A stretch of 64,000 nucleotides of DNA from Methanobacteriota archaeon (GCA_016841955.1 JAENYE010000001.1:869803-933802), one strand, 5' to 3'; positions 15,946-25,364 are shown, counted from the stretch's first letter. Notes: generated by a model not told the origin, from the sequence alone. Made by a program: numbers and translations.

Positions 15946-17808
15946 TCACGGCCCGTTAATCGCTTCAAGGGTGAATATAATGGTCGAGCCCATCCCTTCT
16001 CCGGCACTCTCGGCCCAGATCCGCCCCCCGTGCCGCTCCACGATCCGCCGACAAATCGTGAGGCCGAGACCCGGGGAATCGAGGTCGTGCCGGGAGGGGT
16101 CGGCCTTGTAGAACTCGGCAAAAGCCTTGTCGAGCTGTTCGCGGGTCATGCCGATCCCGGTGTCCCTGACCGAGACGACCACGACTTCCTGCTCGAGGGC
16201 GGCGTCGATGGTGATGGTCCCCGTCCCGTCCTGCATGTATTTGACGGCGTTGGCGATCAGGTTGTTGAAGATCTCACCGAGGAGAACCCGGTCGGCCCTG
16301 ACGGTGATCTGCGGCGGGACGTTGTTGTTGAGGGTGATGGTCTTCGTCTTGAGCATGACCGCGTAGTTCCGCAGGATGTTGCTCAACTCGGTCCGCAGGT
16401 CGAGGGGTTCGAGGTCGAGCTCGATGTAGAGGGAGTTCATCCGGGCCAGCTGAAGGGTCTTCTGGACCAGGTCCTTCATGTAGGTGACGTTGTGGCCGGC
16501 GATCTCGAGGAGACGCCGGAGCCCCGGGTCCTGCTCCCGCTGGATGATCTTCGGCATGAGTGCGACCAGCGGGGTCAGGGGCGTCTTGAGATCGTGCCCG
16601 AGCTGCGATATGAACTCATCCTTCTGGGCGAGGAGTTTCTCCACGTCGGCGGTCCGCTCCCTGACCATCTCATCGAGTTCCTGGTTGACGACATAGAGCT
16701 GGCTTCGCAGCACCTCCAGTTCCCGGTTCTTTGTCTGGAGGTTCCCGGCAAACCCTTTGAGCGCCTCTTCCGCCTGAACCCGCTGGGTGATGTCGATCCC
16801 GAGCTGCAGCATCAGGGGCGACCCGTCCGTATCGGTGAACGGGTAGGCGTGGACTTCGTAGGTCTTCCCGTTCATGTGGTCCCACTCCCACCGCTGCGGA
16901 CTCCTGAGGGTGAAGACCAGCGCACTGTGGCAGGGGTTGCAGGGCCTGCGGGAGCCGCGCTGCACCTCGTAGCAGGGCCTTTCCCCCGGGTCGCCGAAGG
17001 TCTCCCGGAATGCCTTGTTGACGAACCGGAAGGTGTGGTCCTCCGCCTGCAGGGTGACGTAGGCGGGGAGCGTGTCCAGGATCGAGAAGAGGCGGCGGTG
17101 TTCGGCGTTCAGGGCCGCTTCCGCCTCTTTGTACCGGGTGATCTCCGATACCCGGCAGGAGATGACGGCATCGTCGAAGCAGCGTCCCCAGAGAACGAAC
17201 CAGCGTGTTCTGCCGTCCTGGTCGACGAACTGTGTCTCGACGACCACATTGCCCGCATCCGGTTTTGCCTGGGCAAAGAACCGTTCGCGGTCGTCGGCGT
17301 ACGGCCAGATCCTCGAAATCGGCAGGTCCTGCAGGTCATTCCTCGTGTAGTCCAGGAGTTCCGCGAAGTCCCGGTTCGCGTCCGCTATCGTCCCGTCCTC
17401 CTGCCTGATGAGAAACGCACCACCGGGAGCCCGTTCCATGGCCTCCCTGTGGTGGATCTGTTCCCGAGCCGAGTAGCCGACGGTCGAGGCGAGCGACGCA
17501 AGAGCGATCATGGCGACGAAGGGGAGGAGCGCGCCCGGCTCGGGGTATGCGCGCAGCACCGTGACGCCGATGTAGGCAAGCCCGAGCACGGTGGCGACGA
17601 CGATCCCCCTCTCGCGGTAGAGGTAGCCGGCGATTGCGGCAGGAAGGAAAAGGAGGAACCAGAGGATGAGATTGGTGCCGGGTGGCTCCACGAGGACCGC
17701 GGCAAGGACCGCGGTACCGGAGGTTCCTGCAACCAGGACCATCCGGCGTTTCTGGGAGCTCTCCATCTGCAGGAGCTGGAGGAGGCTCTTTGTGATACGA
17801 GATGCCAT
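15946..17808 (-). CDS. Membrane PAS histidine kinase with Cys-rich PAS
   Basis: 620 residues. Residues about 22-115 hold four transmembrane helices. A PAS domain follows (about 125-240, with GTIADANRDFAELLDYT), then a second PAS (about 250-360) containing CYEVQRGSRRPCNPCHS. That PCxxC cluster occurs in a group of methanogen PAS domains and may bind a metal or sense redox (inference). A coiled linker leads to SQLGHDLKTPLTPL (H box), FNNLIANAVKY (N box), DTGIGM and GLGLTICRRIVERHGG (G boxes). All kinase motifs are intact. The receiver gene lies 78 bp downstream. Confidence 0.92.
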   Translation of the reverse strand: MASRITKSLLQLLQMESSQKRRMVLVAGTSGTAVLAAVLVEPPGTNLILWFLLFLPAAIAGYLYRERGIVVATVLGLAYIGVTVLRAYPEPGALLPFVAMIALASLASTVGYSAREQIHHREAMERAPGGAFLIRQEDGTIADANRDFAELLDYTRNDLQDLPISRIWPYADDRERFFAQAKPDAGNVVVETQFVDQDGRTRWFVLWGRCFDDAVISCRVSEITRYKEAEAALNAEHRRLFSILDTLPAYVTLQAEDHTFRFVNKAFRETFGDPGERPCYEVQRGSRRPCNPCHSALVFTLRSPQRWEWDHMNGKTYEVHAYPFTDTDGSPLMLQLGIDITQRVQAEEALKGFAGNLQTKNRELEVLRSQLYVVNQELDEMVRERTADVEKLLAQKDEFISQLGHDLKTPLTPLVALMPKIIQREQDPGLRRLLEIAGHNVTYMKDLVQKTLQLARMNSLYIELDLEPLDLRTELSNILRNYAVMLKTKTITLNNNVPPQITVRADRVLLGEIFNNLIANAVKYMQDGTGTITIDAALEQEVVVVSVRDTGIGMTREQLDKAFAEFYKADPSRHDLDSPGLGLTICRRIVERHGGRIWAESAGEGMGSTIIFTLEAINGP

Positions 17809-17837
17809 CAGACCTTATTGATCTGAAGGCCTCCGGA

Positions 17838-18365
17838 TCATTTATTATTCGCGGATCGGTTGCCTGCCTCCAGTGCTCCGGTGAGCGGCCCGGCTCCCGG
17901 CTCTCCCATCTTCCAGAGGAGGAGTGCGGCGCGCTCCTGCGTCTTCGGGTCCGGGCTCTCCATCAGGCGGAGGAGGGGTTCGACCGCCGGCTCGCCGATC
18001 CTGCAGAGGGCCATCGCGGCGAACGGCTGGAGGTTCGCATCAGCGCTCTCGATGACGTCGATGAGGGGTTCGATGGCGGCATCCCCGATTCCCGTCAGGG
18101 TCGCCGTGGCGTATCGCCGGAAGTCCCGGTCGTCCGCAGCGCGCATTGCCGCGAGGAGGGGGTCGATCGCTGCCTCGCCGATCTGCACGAGCGCGCGGGC
18201 GGCATACCACCGGACGTCGTTGTCCCCGGTCTGCATTGCGGCGATGAGCGGCCCGACTGCCGCTTCTCCGCTTGCCCCGAGCTCGGCGGTCGCCGTCCGG
18301 CGCATCGCGAGAGGACCCTGCCGGAGATCGGCGATCAGTTCCTCGATCCGGGTCTTGTCAGTCAT
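17838..18365 (-). CDS. HEAT-repeat (PBS lyase-type) protein
   Basis: 175 residues made of about five HEAT repeats of 31 residues each, with the recurring pattern ALVQIGEAAIDPLLAAM and DxxxRxxAAxAL. Such repeats form a solenoid that binds proteins or, in phycobilin lyases, cofactors; here a scaffold role is most likely. The next gene upstream is a larger HEAT protein of the same style (27 bp gap), so the two are probably co-transcribed and arose by duplication. Confidence 0.88.
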   Translation of the reverse strand: MTDKTRIEELIADLRQGPLAMRRTATAELGASGEAAVGPLIAAMQTGDNDVRWYAARALVQIGEAAIDPLLAAMRAADDRDFRRYATATLTGIGDAAIEPLIDVIESADANLQPFAAMALCRIGEPAVEPLLRLMESPDPKTQERAALLLWKMGEPGAGPLTGALEAGNRSANNK

Positions 18366-18391
18366 AGCGTTCAGGTGCTCCCTCGCTGGTG

Positions 18392-19594
18392 TTATGTCTT
18401 CCTGATGCTGCCGAGCGCCTCCCGGGCAGCCTCGCGCACCTCCTCCCGCTCGTCGTCGAGCGCCCTGATCAGGGCATCGGTTGCCCGCCGTTCACCGATC
18501 TGCCCGAGGGCCGCCGCCGCTCCTCTGCGGACACGCCAGTCGACCCCGTGCCGGAGCGCCGCAATGAGCGAGGCGACGGCGGGTTTTCCGACCAGGCCGA
18601 AGGCGGCGACCGCCCCCTGCCGGAGCACCTCGTCGTCCGTCCGGAGCGCCTCGATGAGGGAGGGCAGGGCAGGCTCGCCGATATCCCCGAGCGCACCCGC
18701 GGCGCGCTGCCGCACGTCCTCGTCAGGATCGCGGAGCGCACCGATGAGAGCTTCGATGGCGCTCTCTCCCCCGATGCTGCCGAGCGCCAGGGCCGCCCCC
18801 CACCTGACACGCTCGTTTCCGTCGTGGAGGCTCGCGATGAGCCCCTCTTGTGCGGCTTCACCGATAGCCCCGAGCGCCAGGGCCGCCCTGCTCCGGACAT
18901 AGGCGTCCTCATCGTTGAGCGCTCCCATAAGTGCCGGGATCGCCTCGGGCTCGCCGATCTCGCCGAGAGCGACCGCGGCCATCCACCGGACGTCGACGTT
19001 ATCGCTCCTCAGGCTCCCGGTGAGCGGCCCGACGGCCGGAGAACCCAGTCTTCCGAGGGCCTCCGTCGCCTTCCAGCGGACGCCGACCTCCGGGTCGGCG
19101 AGGAGGGCGGCGAGCGGTTCGACCGCGGCGGGAACGCCTGCGTCGCCGAGGCATCCGGCCGCCTGGTAGCGGGTTTCCGGGTCCCGGCTCGAGAGCCGGG
19201 CGATCAGCCTTCCCGTATCCCGGTCGCACGCGGGTGCGCCGGGCTCCCCGATCCGGAGGTGCAGGCCGCCGGCACGCCTGCCCGCGAGCTCGAAGAGGTA
19301 TCCGAGAAGGTATGCCGCGGCGACGAAGACCCCTGCACTTATGAGGATGCCCGGGCCCGAAAGATCGTGGAAGAGGTACTCGACGGCGATTTGGACCCCC
19401 GCGAGCAGAAGCCCGACGACGACTGCGCGTCTCCGGTACCAGAACGCGGCGAGGATGAGCACCAGGTAGAAGAAGTGAGTATACGTGACCGTGTTAAAGA
19501 GGAGGTCCAGCAGAACGGAGAGCACGGTGACGAGGGCGATAATTGCAAGCCTGCCCCATTCCCGTGAGTCTCCCGGCAGACCTGCAGGATTCAT
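18392..19594 (-). CDS. Membrane-anchored HEAT-repeat protein
   Basis: 400 residues. Residues about 14-90 contain three to four transmembrane helices (LAIIALVTVLSVLLDLLF, FFYLVLILAAFW, VVVGLLLAGVQIAVEYLF, ILISAGVFVAAAYLLG). From about residue 125 to the end there are eight or nine HEAT repeats with the signature DEDVRQRAAGALGDIGEPAL. The arrangement places a solenoid on the cytoplasmic side of the membrane. The function is unknown. It is followed by the shorter HEAT gene. Confidence 0.88.
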   Translation of the reverse strand: MNPAGLPGDSREWGRLAIIALVTVLSVLLDLLFNTVTYTHFFYLVLILAAFWYRRRAVVVGLLLAGVQIAVEYLFHDLSGPGILISAGVFVAAAYLLGYLFELAGRRAGGLHLRIGEPGAPACDRDTGRLIARLSSRDPETRYQAAGCLGDAGVPAAVEPLAALLADPEVGVRWKATEALGRLGSPAVGPLTGSLRSDNVDVRWMAAVALGEIGEPEAIPALMGALNDEDAYVRSRAALALGAIGEAAQEGLIASLHDGNERVRWGAALALGSIGGESAIEALIGALRDPDEDVRQRAAGALGDIGEPALPSLIEALRTDDEVLRQGAVAAFGLVGKPAVASLIAALRHGVDWRVRRGAAAALGQIGERRATDALIRALDDEREEVREAAREALGSIRKT

Positions 19595-19651
19595 CTCAAA
19601 GATTGGGTGCGGGCCGCATCCATAAAGAGTTTATGCGGCTCCGCTCCCGCC

Positions 19652-20206
19652 TCACCGCTGTTCTGCAGCCGCAACCTTCGCTCCTCTGCCGACGGTCTCC
19701 TTCAGTTTCGCAAGCGACGCCTCGATGAACGCGGGGATGTCGTCCGGATTCCTGCTCGAGACCAGGTTGCCGTCGATCACCACCTCCCGGTCGATGTACT
19801 CCGCACCGGCGTTTCTGATGTCCTGGGCAACGGACTTCCAGCCGGTGATCTTGCGGCCCTCGAGCACCTGCGCGGTGATCAGGAGCTGGGGCGCGTGGCA
19901 TATGGCGAGGACCGGTTTGCCGCTCTGCACGAACGCACGCACGAACTCAACGGGCGCATCGTGGGCCCGGAGTTTGTCGGGCGAGTAGCCGCCCGGTATG
20001 AAGAGCGCGTCGAAGTCGTCCGCCGATACGTCTGATGCGGCCCGGTCGATCGTGACCGGCGTCTGCTCCTTCTTCCCGTGCACGATCTCCCCCGCGGAGA
20101 GGCCGACGTGGACGAGGTCGTGGCCCCCTTCCCTGAATCCCTCCGCGGGCTCTGTGTACTCGACATCCTCGAACATATCCCCGATCAGGACTGCTATTCT
20201 GCTCAT
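19652..20206 (-). CDS. DJ-1/PfpI family protein
   Basis: 184 residues, the usual length of PfpI-type class I glutamine amidotransferase-like enzymes. It opens SRIAVLIGDMFEDVEYTEP; the nucleophile elbow is AICHAPQLL (Cys about 104, followed by His) and the Glu of the triad is FEDVEY. DFDALFIPGGYSPDKLR fits the oxyanion loop. Members act as protease/chaperone, deglycase or hydratase, and this cannot be decided. GAGGAGGA seven bases before the ATG at 20206 decides the start over longer frames. A TATA box lies at about 20262. Confidence 0.9.
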   Translation of the reverse strand: MSRIAVLIGDMFEDVEYTEPAEGFREGGHDLVHVGLSAGEIVHGKKEQTPVTIDRAASDVSADDFDALFIPGGYSPDKLRAHDAPVEFVRAFVQSGKPVLAICHAPQLLITAQVLEGRKITGWKSVAQDIRNAGAEYIDREVVIDGNLVSSRNPDDIPAFIEASLAKLKETVGRGAKVAAAEQR

Positions 20207-20259
20207 CACCATTCCTCCTCGTGCCGGACTCCCGACACGGCTCCCGATCAGCCCGGTCG

Positions 20260-20273
20260 GGAGATATAATGGT
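20260..20273 (-). promoter_or_regulatory. TATA box for the PfpI gene
   Basis: The complement reads CCATTATATCTCC, about 60 bp upstream of the ATG at 20206; this leaves a leader of about 30 bases containing the GAGGAGG site. Confidence 0.5.
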
Positions 20274-20365
20274 ATCGAGACCGAGGATTGCAGGCTTCGG
20301 GGTATTGGTCTGACCGTCCCGGCCACCACTGCGGCCTTTCCGTGGACGTCGGAGCGATCTCTATA

Positions 20366-20376
20366 CCTTTTTATAG
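20366..20376 (+). promoter_or_regulatory. TATA box for the P-type ATPase gene
   Basis: ACCTTTTTATAG lies 23-33 bp before the ATG at 20399. That spacing predicts a leaderless transcript and is the main reason for choosing this start over the frame from 20288. Confidence 0.65.
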
Positions 20377-20398
20377 CGCGGCGCAGAACCGGGGATGT

Positions 20399-23125
20399 AT
20401 GGCCGTGCCGAATCAGGATCAAGGAGAGGTTCCGCCCACAGAAGGAAGACCTCTGCCTGACTGGTGCACCCTCACCCCCGATGAGGTCCGGCGGGAGCTC
20501 GACACCGATCCTATGGGCCTGAGCACACAGGACGCGGAGGAGCGGCTGCAGCGCTACGGGGAGAACGTCCTCCGTGAGGAGGCCCGGGAGACCCCCATCC
20601 AGGTCTTCCTGCGGCAGTTCAAGAGCGTCCTGATCATCATCCTGATCGTCGCCGCGGCGGTCTCGTTCCTCGTCGGCGAGGCCCTGGATGCCGCTGCCAT
20701 TCTCATCATCGTCGTCTTGAATGCGGCCCTCGGGTTCTCCCAGGAGTGGCAGGCCGGGGAGGCGATCGAGGCGCTCAAGAAGATGCTCGTCCAGCGGGCC
20801 GTGGTCATACGCGGCGGGGAGCGGCAGGGGATCGATGCGTCCGGGCTCGTGCCGGGGGATCTCGTCCTCCTCGAGATGGGAGAGCGGGTGCCCGCCGACC
20901 TCTTCATCGTCGAGGGGACGTCGCTCGAGGTGGACGAGGCGCCGCTGACGGGCGAGTCGTCACCCGTCAATAAGGCGCCGGGCACGTTCCCGCCCGCGAC
21001 CTGTCTTGCCGAGCGGAGCAACATGGTCTTTGCGGGCACGACGGTGGTCAACGGGCACGGGCGGGGTTTCGCGGTCGCCACCGGGATGCAGACGGAGTTC
21101 GGCATGATCGCCGGCCTCTCCCAACGGGTCGGGAGCGAAGCGACGCCGCTTGCCCGGCAGATGGACCGCCTCGGCCGCGACCTCGGGTTGATCGCCGTCG
21201 GCATCGCGGTGCTCGCGGTCGCCGTCGGTCTCCTGCAGCAGCGGGGACTCCTGGAGATGTTCCTTGTCGGCGTCTCGCTCGCGGTGGCGGTGATCCCGGA
21301 GGGTCTCCCGGCGGTCGTGACGCTGACGCTCGCCATCGGCATCAAAAATATGATGCGGAGGAACTGCCTGATCCGCCATCTCCCGGCATCGGAGACCCTC
21401 GGCGCGGTCTCGGTGATCTGCACGGACAAGACCGGGACGCTCACCCGGAACGAGATGACGGTCGTCCGGGTGAGGACGCCTGATGCAGAGGTCGCGGTCA
21501 CGGGGGCCGGCTATGCCCCGGAGGGGGAGTTCCTCGTTGAGGAAAAACCCATCGACCCCCTCGCGGACCGGGGACTCCGACTGTTCCTGCGCACCATCCT
21601 CCTCTGTAATCACGCAGCCCTCTCCGGCGACCGGGAGGGCGGGTGGCGGATCTTCGGCACGCCGACCGAGGGGGCGCTCGTGGTCGCGGCGGCCAAAGCC
21701 GGCCTCTCCCGCGAGGATGCTCCGGGGGCGGCGAGGGAGTTCTCGTTCAACTCCACCAGGAAGCGGATGACAGTCATCTACCCCGAAGAGGGGGGATACG
21801 TCGCCTACGTGAAGGGGGCACCGGAGGTGCTCCTTTCCCGTTCGTCCCGGCTGCTCCGGGGAGGGTCGGTCGTGCCGCTCACCGAAGACCTCCGCGATGC
21901 GCTCCTCGCGGAGATCGCTGAGTACGCGTCCGGCGGGCTCCGGGTGCTCGGGGCGGCATACCGCCCGCTCCCCGGCGGTCTTGAGTGGGCCGAGGAGACG
22001 GTGGAGGAGGACCTGATCTTTCTCGGGTTTGCCGGGATCCTCGACCCGCCGCGCCCCGAGGCAGCGGAAGCAATACGGCTTTGTCGGAGCGCCGGGATCG
22101 ACGTCATCATGATCACGGGGGACAACCCGCTGACCGCCTACGCCATCGCGCAGGATCTCGGCCTCTCGAGCGTTGGGGCGCTGACCGGGACCGATCTCGA
22201 GGCACTGACCGACAATGAACTCGAGGACCGTCTCCGGACAACGAAGGTCCTCTCCCGGGTCACGGCGGAGCATAAACTCCGGGTGATCGATATCCTTGCC
22301 CGGAAAAAGGCAGTCATCGCCATGACCGGCGACGGCGTCAACGATGCTCCGGCGCTGAAGAAGGCGAGCATCGGGATAGCCATGGGCATCAAGGGGACGG
22401 ACGTGGCCAAGGAGTCGAGCGATATGGTGCTCGTGGACGACAACTTCGCAAGCATCGTCGCCGGCGTCGAGGAGGGGAGGCGGGAGTACGACAACATCGC
22501 CCGGTTCACCCGCTACCTCCTCTCCTCCAACGTCGGGGAGCTCGTCGCGATCGTCGGCGGGCTCCTCCTGGGCCTGCCGCTGATCCTCATCCCCGTCCAG
22601 ATTCTCTGGATCAACCTGATCACCGACGGACTCACTGCCATCGCGCTCGGCCTCGAGCCCGCCGAGCGGGACGCCATGCAGAGGCGGCCGCGAGCCCCGG
22701 AGGAGGCTATCCTCACACGGAGCGCATACCTCGTCATCTTTATCCTCGGGATGTGGCTCGGTCTTCTGACCATTTATGCCTTCTCCGGCCTCTATGAGGT
22801 CGATATCGAACGGGCGCGGACGATGGCATTTACCGGCCTCATCATCTTCGAGCTCTACAACGTGCTGAACTTCCGGTCGTTCCGGTTCCCGCTCCACCGG
22901 ATCGGGTTCTTCTCGAACCCCATCCTGTTCCTCGCGATCCTCGGGAGCCTCGCCCTCCAGGCGCTGGTGGTCTACGTCCCGGTCCTGCAGACCTTCCTCG
23001 GGACCGCACCGCTGACCCTCGCCGACTGGGGACTGCTCGCCCTGCTCGGCCTGCCGGTGCTGCTCGCCGGGGAGGTCTACAAGATAATCGTGTTGCGTGC
23101 GACGGGCCGAAGGGCCGGAGCTTGA
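20399..23125 (+). CDS. Cation-transporting P-type ATPase (P2A, calcium-type)
   Basis: About 908 residues. N-terminal cation ATPase domain; actuator domain with DEAPLTGES; helix 4 PEGLPAVVTLTLAIG; phosphorylation site CTDKTGTLTRNE; nucleotide domain with FNSTRKRMTV and YVKGAPE; hinge MTGDGVNDAPALKKASIGIAMG; helix 6 NLITDGLTAIALGLEP. PEGLP in helix 4 and NxxTD in helix 6 match Ca2+ pumps of the SERCA/PMR1 type, so Ca2+ export (or Mn2+) is likeliest. About ten transmembrane helices. Monocistronic: its own TATA box and two hairpins after the stop. Confidence 0.92.
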   Translation: MAVPNQDQGEVPPTEGRPLPDWCTLTPDEVRRELDTDPMGLSTQDAEERLQRYGENVLREEARETPIQVFLRQFKSVLIIILIVAAAVSFLVGEALDAAAILIIVVLNAALGFSQEWQAGEAIEALKKMLVQRAVVIRGGERQGIDASGLVPGDLVLLEMGERVPADLFIVEGTSLEVDEAPLTGESSPVNKAPGTFPPATCLAERSNMVFAGTTVVNGHGRGFAVATGMQTEFGMIAGLSQRVGSEATPLARQMDRLGRDLGLIAVGIAVLAVAVGLLQQRGLLEMFLVGVSLAVAVIPEGLPAVVTLTLAIGIKNMMRRNCLIRHLPASETLGAVSVICTDKTGTLTRNEMTVVRVRTPDAEVAVTGAGYAPEGEFLVEEKPIDPLADRGLRLFLRTILLCNHAALSGDREGGWRIFGTPTEGALVVAAAKAGLSREDAPGAAREFSFNSTRKRMTVIYPEEGGYVAYVKGAPEVLLSRSSRLLRGGSVVPLTEDLRDALLAEIAEYASGGLRVLGAAYRPLPGGLEWAEETVEEDLIFLGFAGILDPPRPEAAEAIRLCRSAGIDVIMITGDNPLTAYAIAQDLGLSSVGALTGTDLEALTDNELEDRLRTTKVLSRVTAEHKLRVIDILARKKAVIAMTGDGVNDAPALKKASIGIAMGIKGTDVAKESSDMVLVDDNFASIVAGVEEGRREYDNIARFTRYLLSSNVGELVAIVGGLLLGLPLILIPVQILWINLITDGLTAIALGLEPAERDAMQRRPRAPEEAILTRSAYLVIFILGMWLGLLTIYAFSGLYEVDIERARTMAFTGLIIFELYNVLNFRSFRFPLHRIGFFSNPILFLAILGSLALQALVVYVPVLQTFLGTAPLTLADWGLLALLGLPVLLAGEVYKIIVLRATGRRAGA

Positions 23126-23175
23126 GAAAACGCGAAGCGTTTTCGAGTTGCGACGCGTGCCCCGCTTAGGGGCAG
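23126..23175 (+). terminator. Two hairpins after the P-type ATPase gene
   Basis: GAAAACGC-GAA-GCGTTTTC starts at the base after the TGA stop, an 8-bp stem with a three-base loop. TGCCCC-GCTTA-GGGGCA follows at about 23159-23175. They probably end the transcript. The remainder of 23176-23382 shows no gene. Confidence 0.55.
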
Positions 23176-23382
23176 GCAGAGCAGGAGCACCAACAGATAA
23201 ACCCCCCGCGGCGGGCTGAACCGGAGAGGCTCCCATCCCGGGTTTTCAGGCGCTTGAGGCCGCCCGGGCTTCATCCTCCCGGCGGTGCGGACCGGCATGA
23301 TTATGGGAGAACCATGCATACCTGAATTCTACGATTCATTCTTTTCGGGGAGTTTCATGACCTATCGTCAATCTCTCGCGGC

Positions 23383-24702
23383 ATGCCTCGTCGCCTCCGA
23401 CCCTCGCCGGGGTGGGGAGGCGTGATCGGCCCGGAACTGATCGCCATCGCGGTCTTCCTCTTCACCTACGCGCTCATCATCGACGAGCGGATCCACCGTG
23501 CGGTTGCGGCGATGCTCGGCGCCTCGGTCCTCGTCTTCCTCCACATCGTCCCGTGGGAGAAGATCCCGGAGTACATCGACCTCGGCACCATCTTCCTCCT
23601 GATGGGGATGATGATCATCGTCAATACCGCCCGCGGCAGCGGCCTCTTCGAGTTCATCGCCATAAAAACGGCGAAACTTGCGAAAGGGAGCCCGATACGA
23701 GTGTTGCTGCTCTTCTCGGTCGTGACCGCCGTCATCAGCGCGTTCCTCGACAACGTCACCACGGTCCTCCTCCTCACCCCGATGCTGCTTTACATCGCAA
23801 GCGTGATGCGGATCACCCCCCTGCCCTTCCTCATCACCGAGATCTTCGCCTCCAACATCGGCGGGGCGGCGACGCTCATCGGCGACCCCCCGAACATCAT
23901 GATCGGCTCCGCCGCCGGCCTGACGTTCAACGAGTTCCTGATCAATCTCGGCCCCATCATGGTCGTCAACCTGGTCGTCGTCATGGGGATGCTCTTCCTC
24001 ATCTACAGAAAGCAGCTTCTGGTCTCGGCCGCCGCTCAGGAGGGGATCGCAAAGACGCTTGCGGACTTAAACGAGCAGGAGGCGATCCGCGACCGGTCGC
24101 TCTTCAAGAAGTCGGTCGCCGTCATCGCGCTCGTCGTCGGGATGTTCTTCGTCCAGGACCTGCTCGGTCTGGAACCCGCCCTCATCGCCCTGATCGGCGC
24201 ATCGATCCTCCTCTTCTGGAGCAGGCAGCCGCCGGAGGAGATCTTCGAGAAGATCGAGTGGCCGGCTCTCTTCTTCTTCGGCGGGCTCTTCGTCGTCGTC
24301 GGTGCCCTCGTCGAGACCGGGACGATCGCGACCGTCGCCGGGTTTGTCGTGAACAACGTCCATTCGCAGGGGGAGGCCATGCTGATCATCGCCTGGTTCG
24401 CCGCGATCGCCTCGGCGATCGTGGACAACATCCCCCTCACCGCCACCCTGATCCCCCTGATCCAGGGTATGGGCGGGTCGATGGATACCTACCCGCTCTG
24501 GTGGGCGCTCTCGCTCGGCGCATGCCTCGGCGGGAACGGCACGGCTATCGGGGCGTCGGCAAACGTCGTCGTGCTCGGGATCGCCGCACGGGACGGCCTC
24601 TCCATATCGTTCGTAGAGTTCCTGAAGGTGGGGATGCTCGTGCTCTTCGTCACCGTGGCGATCGGGACGGCACTCCTCTGGCTCAACTTCGTCGTTCTGT
24701 GA
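23383..24702 (+). CDS. ArsB/SLC13-type membrane permease
   Basis: 439 residues with about eleven to twelve transmembrane helices. Two inverted halves carry the SLC13/ArsB hairpin motifs: SAFLDNVTTVLLLTPM with SNIGGAATLIGDPPNIMIG in the first, and SAIVDNIPLTATLIPL with GGNGTAIGASANVVVLGI in the second. The family exports arsenite or carries dicarboxylates, or Na+/H+ (NhaD). No ars regulator is nearby, so the substrate is undecided. A GTG at 23422 (VIGPELIAIA) directly at the first helix is an alternative start. Confidence 0.88.
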   Translation: MPRRLRPSPGWGGVIGPELIAIAVFLFTYALIIDERIHRAVAAMLGASVLVFLHIVPWEKIPEYIDLGTIFLLMGMMIIVNTARGSGLFEFIAIKTAKLAKGSPIRVLLLFSVVTAVISAFLDNVTTVLLLTPMLLYIASVMRITPLPFLITEIFASNIGGAATLIGDPPNIMIGSAAGLTFNEFLINLGPIMVVNLVVVMGMLFLIYRKQLLVSAAAQEGIAKTLADLNEQEAIRDRSLFKKSVAVIALVVGMFFVQDLLGLEPALIALIGASILLFWSRQPPEEIFEKIEWPALFFFGGLFVVVGALVETGTIATVAGFVVNNVHSQGEAMLIIAWFAAIASAIVDNIPLTATLIPLIQGMGGSMDTYPLWWALSLGACLGGNGTAIGASANVVVLGIAARDGLSISFVEFLKVGMLVLFVTVAIGTALLWLNFVVL

Positions 24703-24709
24703 GCCGGTG

Positions 24710-24964
24710 TTACCGGGTCGCCTCGATCTCCTGGAGCCGGCCGACCACCCATTTGTACGCGGTCGCGGCCGCTTCCCTGACCGAGGCGCTCGGGTCCTCG
24801 TTTCGCATCCTCTCAAGCGGCTCCCGCGCCTTCGGGTCGGCGAGCGTCCCGAGTGAGAGGGCCGCCTGCGACCGGACGAACTCGTCGGCGTCGCCGAGGG
24901 CCCGGATCAGCCCGTCGACGTCCCGGTCGTCACGCATGGTATCGACCTCATCGATTGTCGCCAT
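24710..24964 (-). CDS. Short HEAT-repeat protein, 84 aa
   Basis: Two HEAT repeats: DVDGLIRALGDADEFVRSQAALSLGTL and a second with DPKAREPLERMRNEDPSASVREAAATA. The start MATIDEVDTMRDDRD resembles the start of the next HEAT gene (MMQRKDIDTMRRTRN), so the pair are duplicates. Probably a small adaptor protein. The gene is convergent with the permease, with 7 bp between stop codons. Confidence 0.8.
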   Translation of the reverse strand: MATIDEVDTMRDDRDVDGLIRALGDADEFVRSQAALSLGTLADPKAREPLERMRNEDPSASVREAAATAYKWVVGRLQEIEATR

Positions 24965-25091
24965 AGCAGTCTCCTGGTATCTCTCGCGTAGACGTCCCGG
25001 CGGTATATATGCCTTACCGGGTGGACCGGAGGCGGCACCTTCCGCGGTCGTCGGGCAGGATCGTGAAGGAGACGTCCAAGGCCCCGCCCGC

Positions 25092-25364
25092 CTACGTCTC
25101 GCGGGGCAGCCCCTCCACGACCTTCTTCTCCGCGAGCCTCCCCACCACCCGGGCGTGCGCGACCGATGCAGCCCGCCGGACGCTCGTGTCCGGGTCCGAG
25201 AACTTCAGCCGCTCCAGCGCCTCAAGCGCCCGTTCGTCGCCGACGGAGCCGAGGGCTTCTGCCGCTGCCAGCCGTACGACCTCCTCCGGGTCTAAAAGTG
25301 CCCCAATCAGCCCTTCGATATTCCGCGTTCTCCGCATGGTGTCGATATCCTTCCTCTGCATCAA
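25092..25364 (-). CDS. Short HEAT-repeat protein, 90 aa
   Basis: Paralog of the gene at 24710-24964: shared IDTMRRTRNIEGLIGALLD opening, then VRLAAAEALGSVGDERALEALERLKFSDPDTSVRRAA. Two HEAT repeats and a helical tail (HARVVGRLAEKK). The 127-bp gap between the two genes carries no ribosome site inside the first frame, so each may have its own promoter. Partner proteins are unknown. Confidence 0.8.
   Translation of the reverse strand: MMQRKDIDTMRRTRNIEGLIGALLDPEEVVRLAAAEALGSVGDERALEALERLKFSDPDTSVRRAASVAHARVVGRLAEKKVVEGLPRET

Noticed and set aside
20960..23236. 758-residue minus-strand frame opposite the P-type ATPase
   Set aside because: Antisense shadow of a gene with all catalytic motifs on the plus strand.
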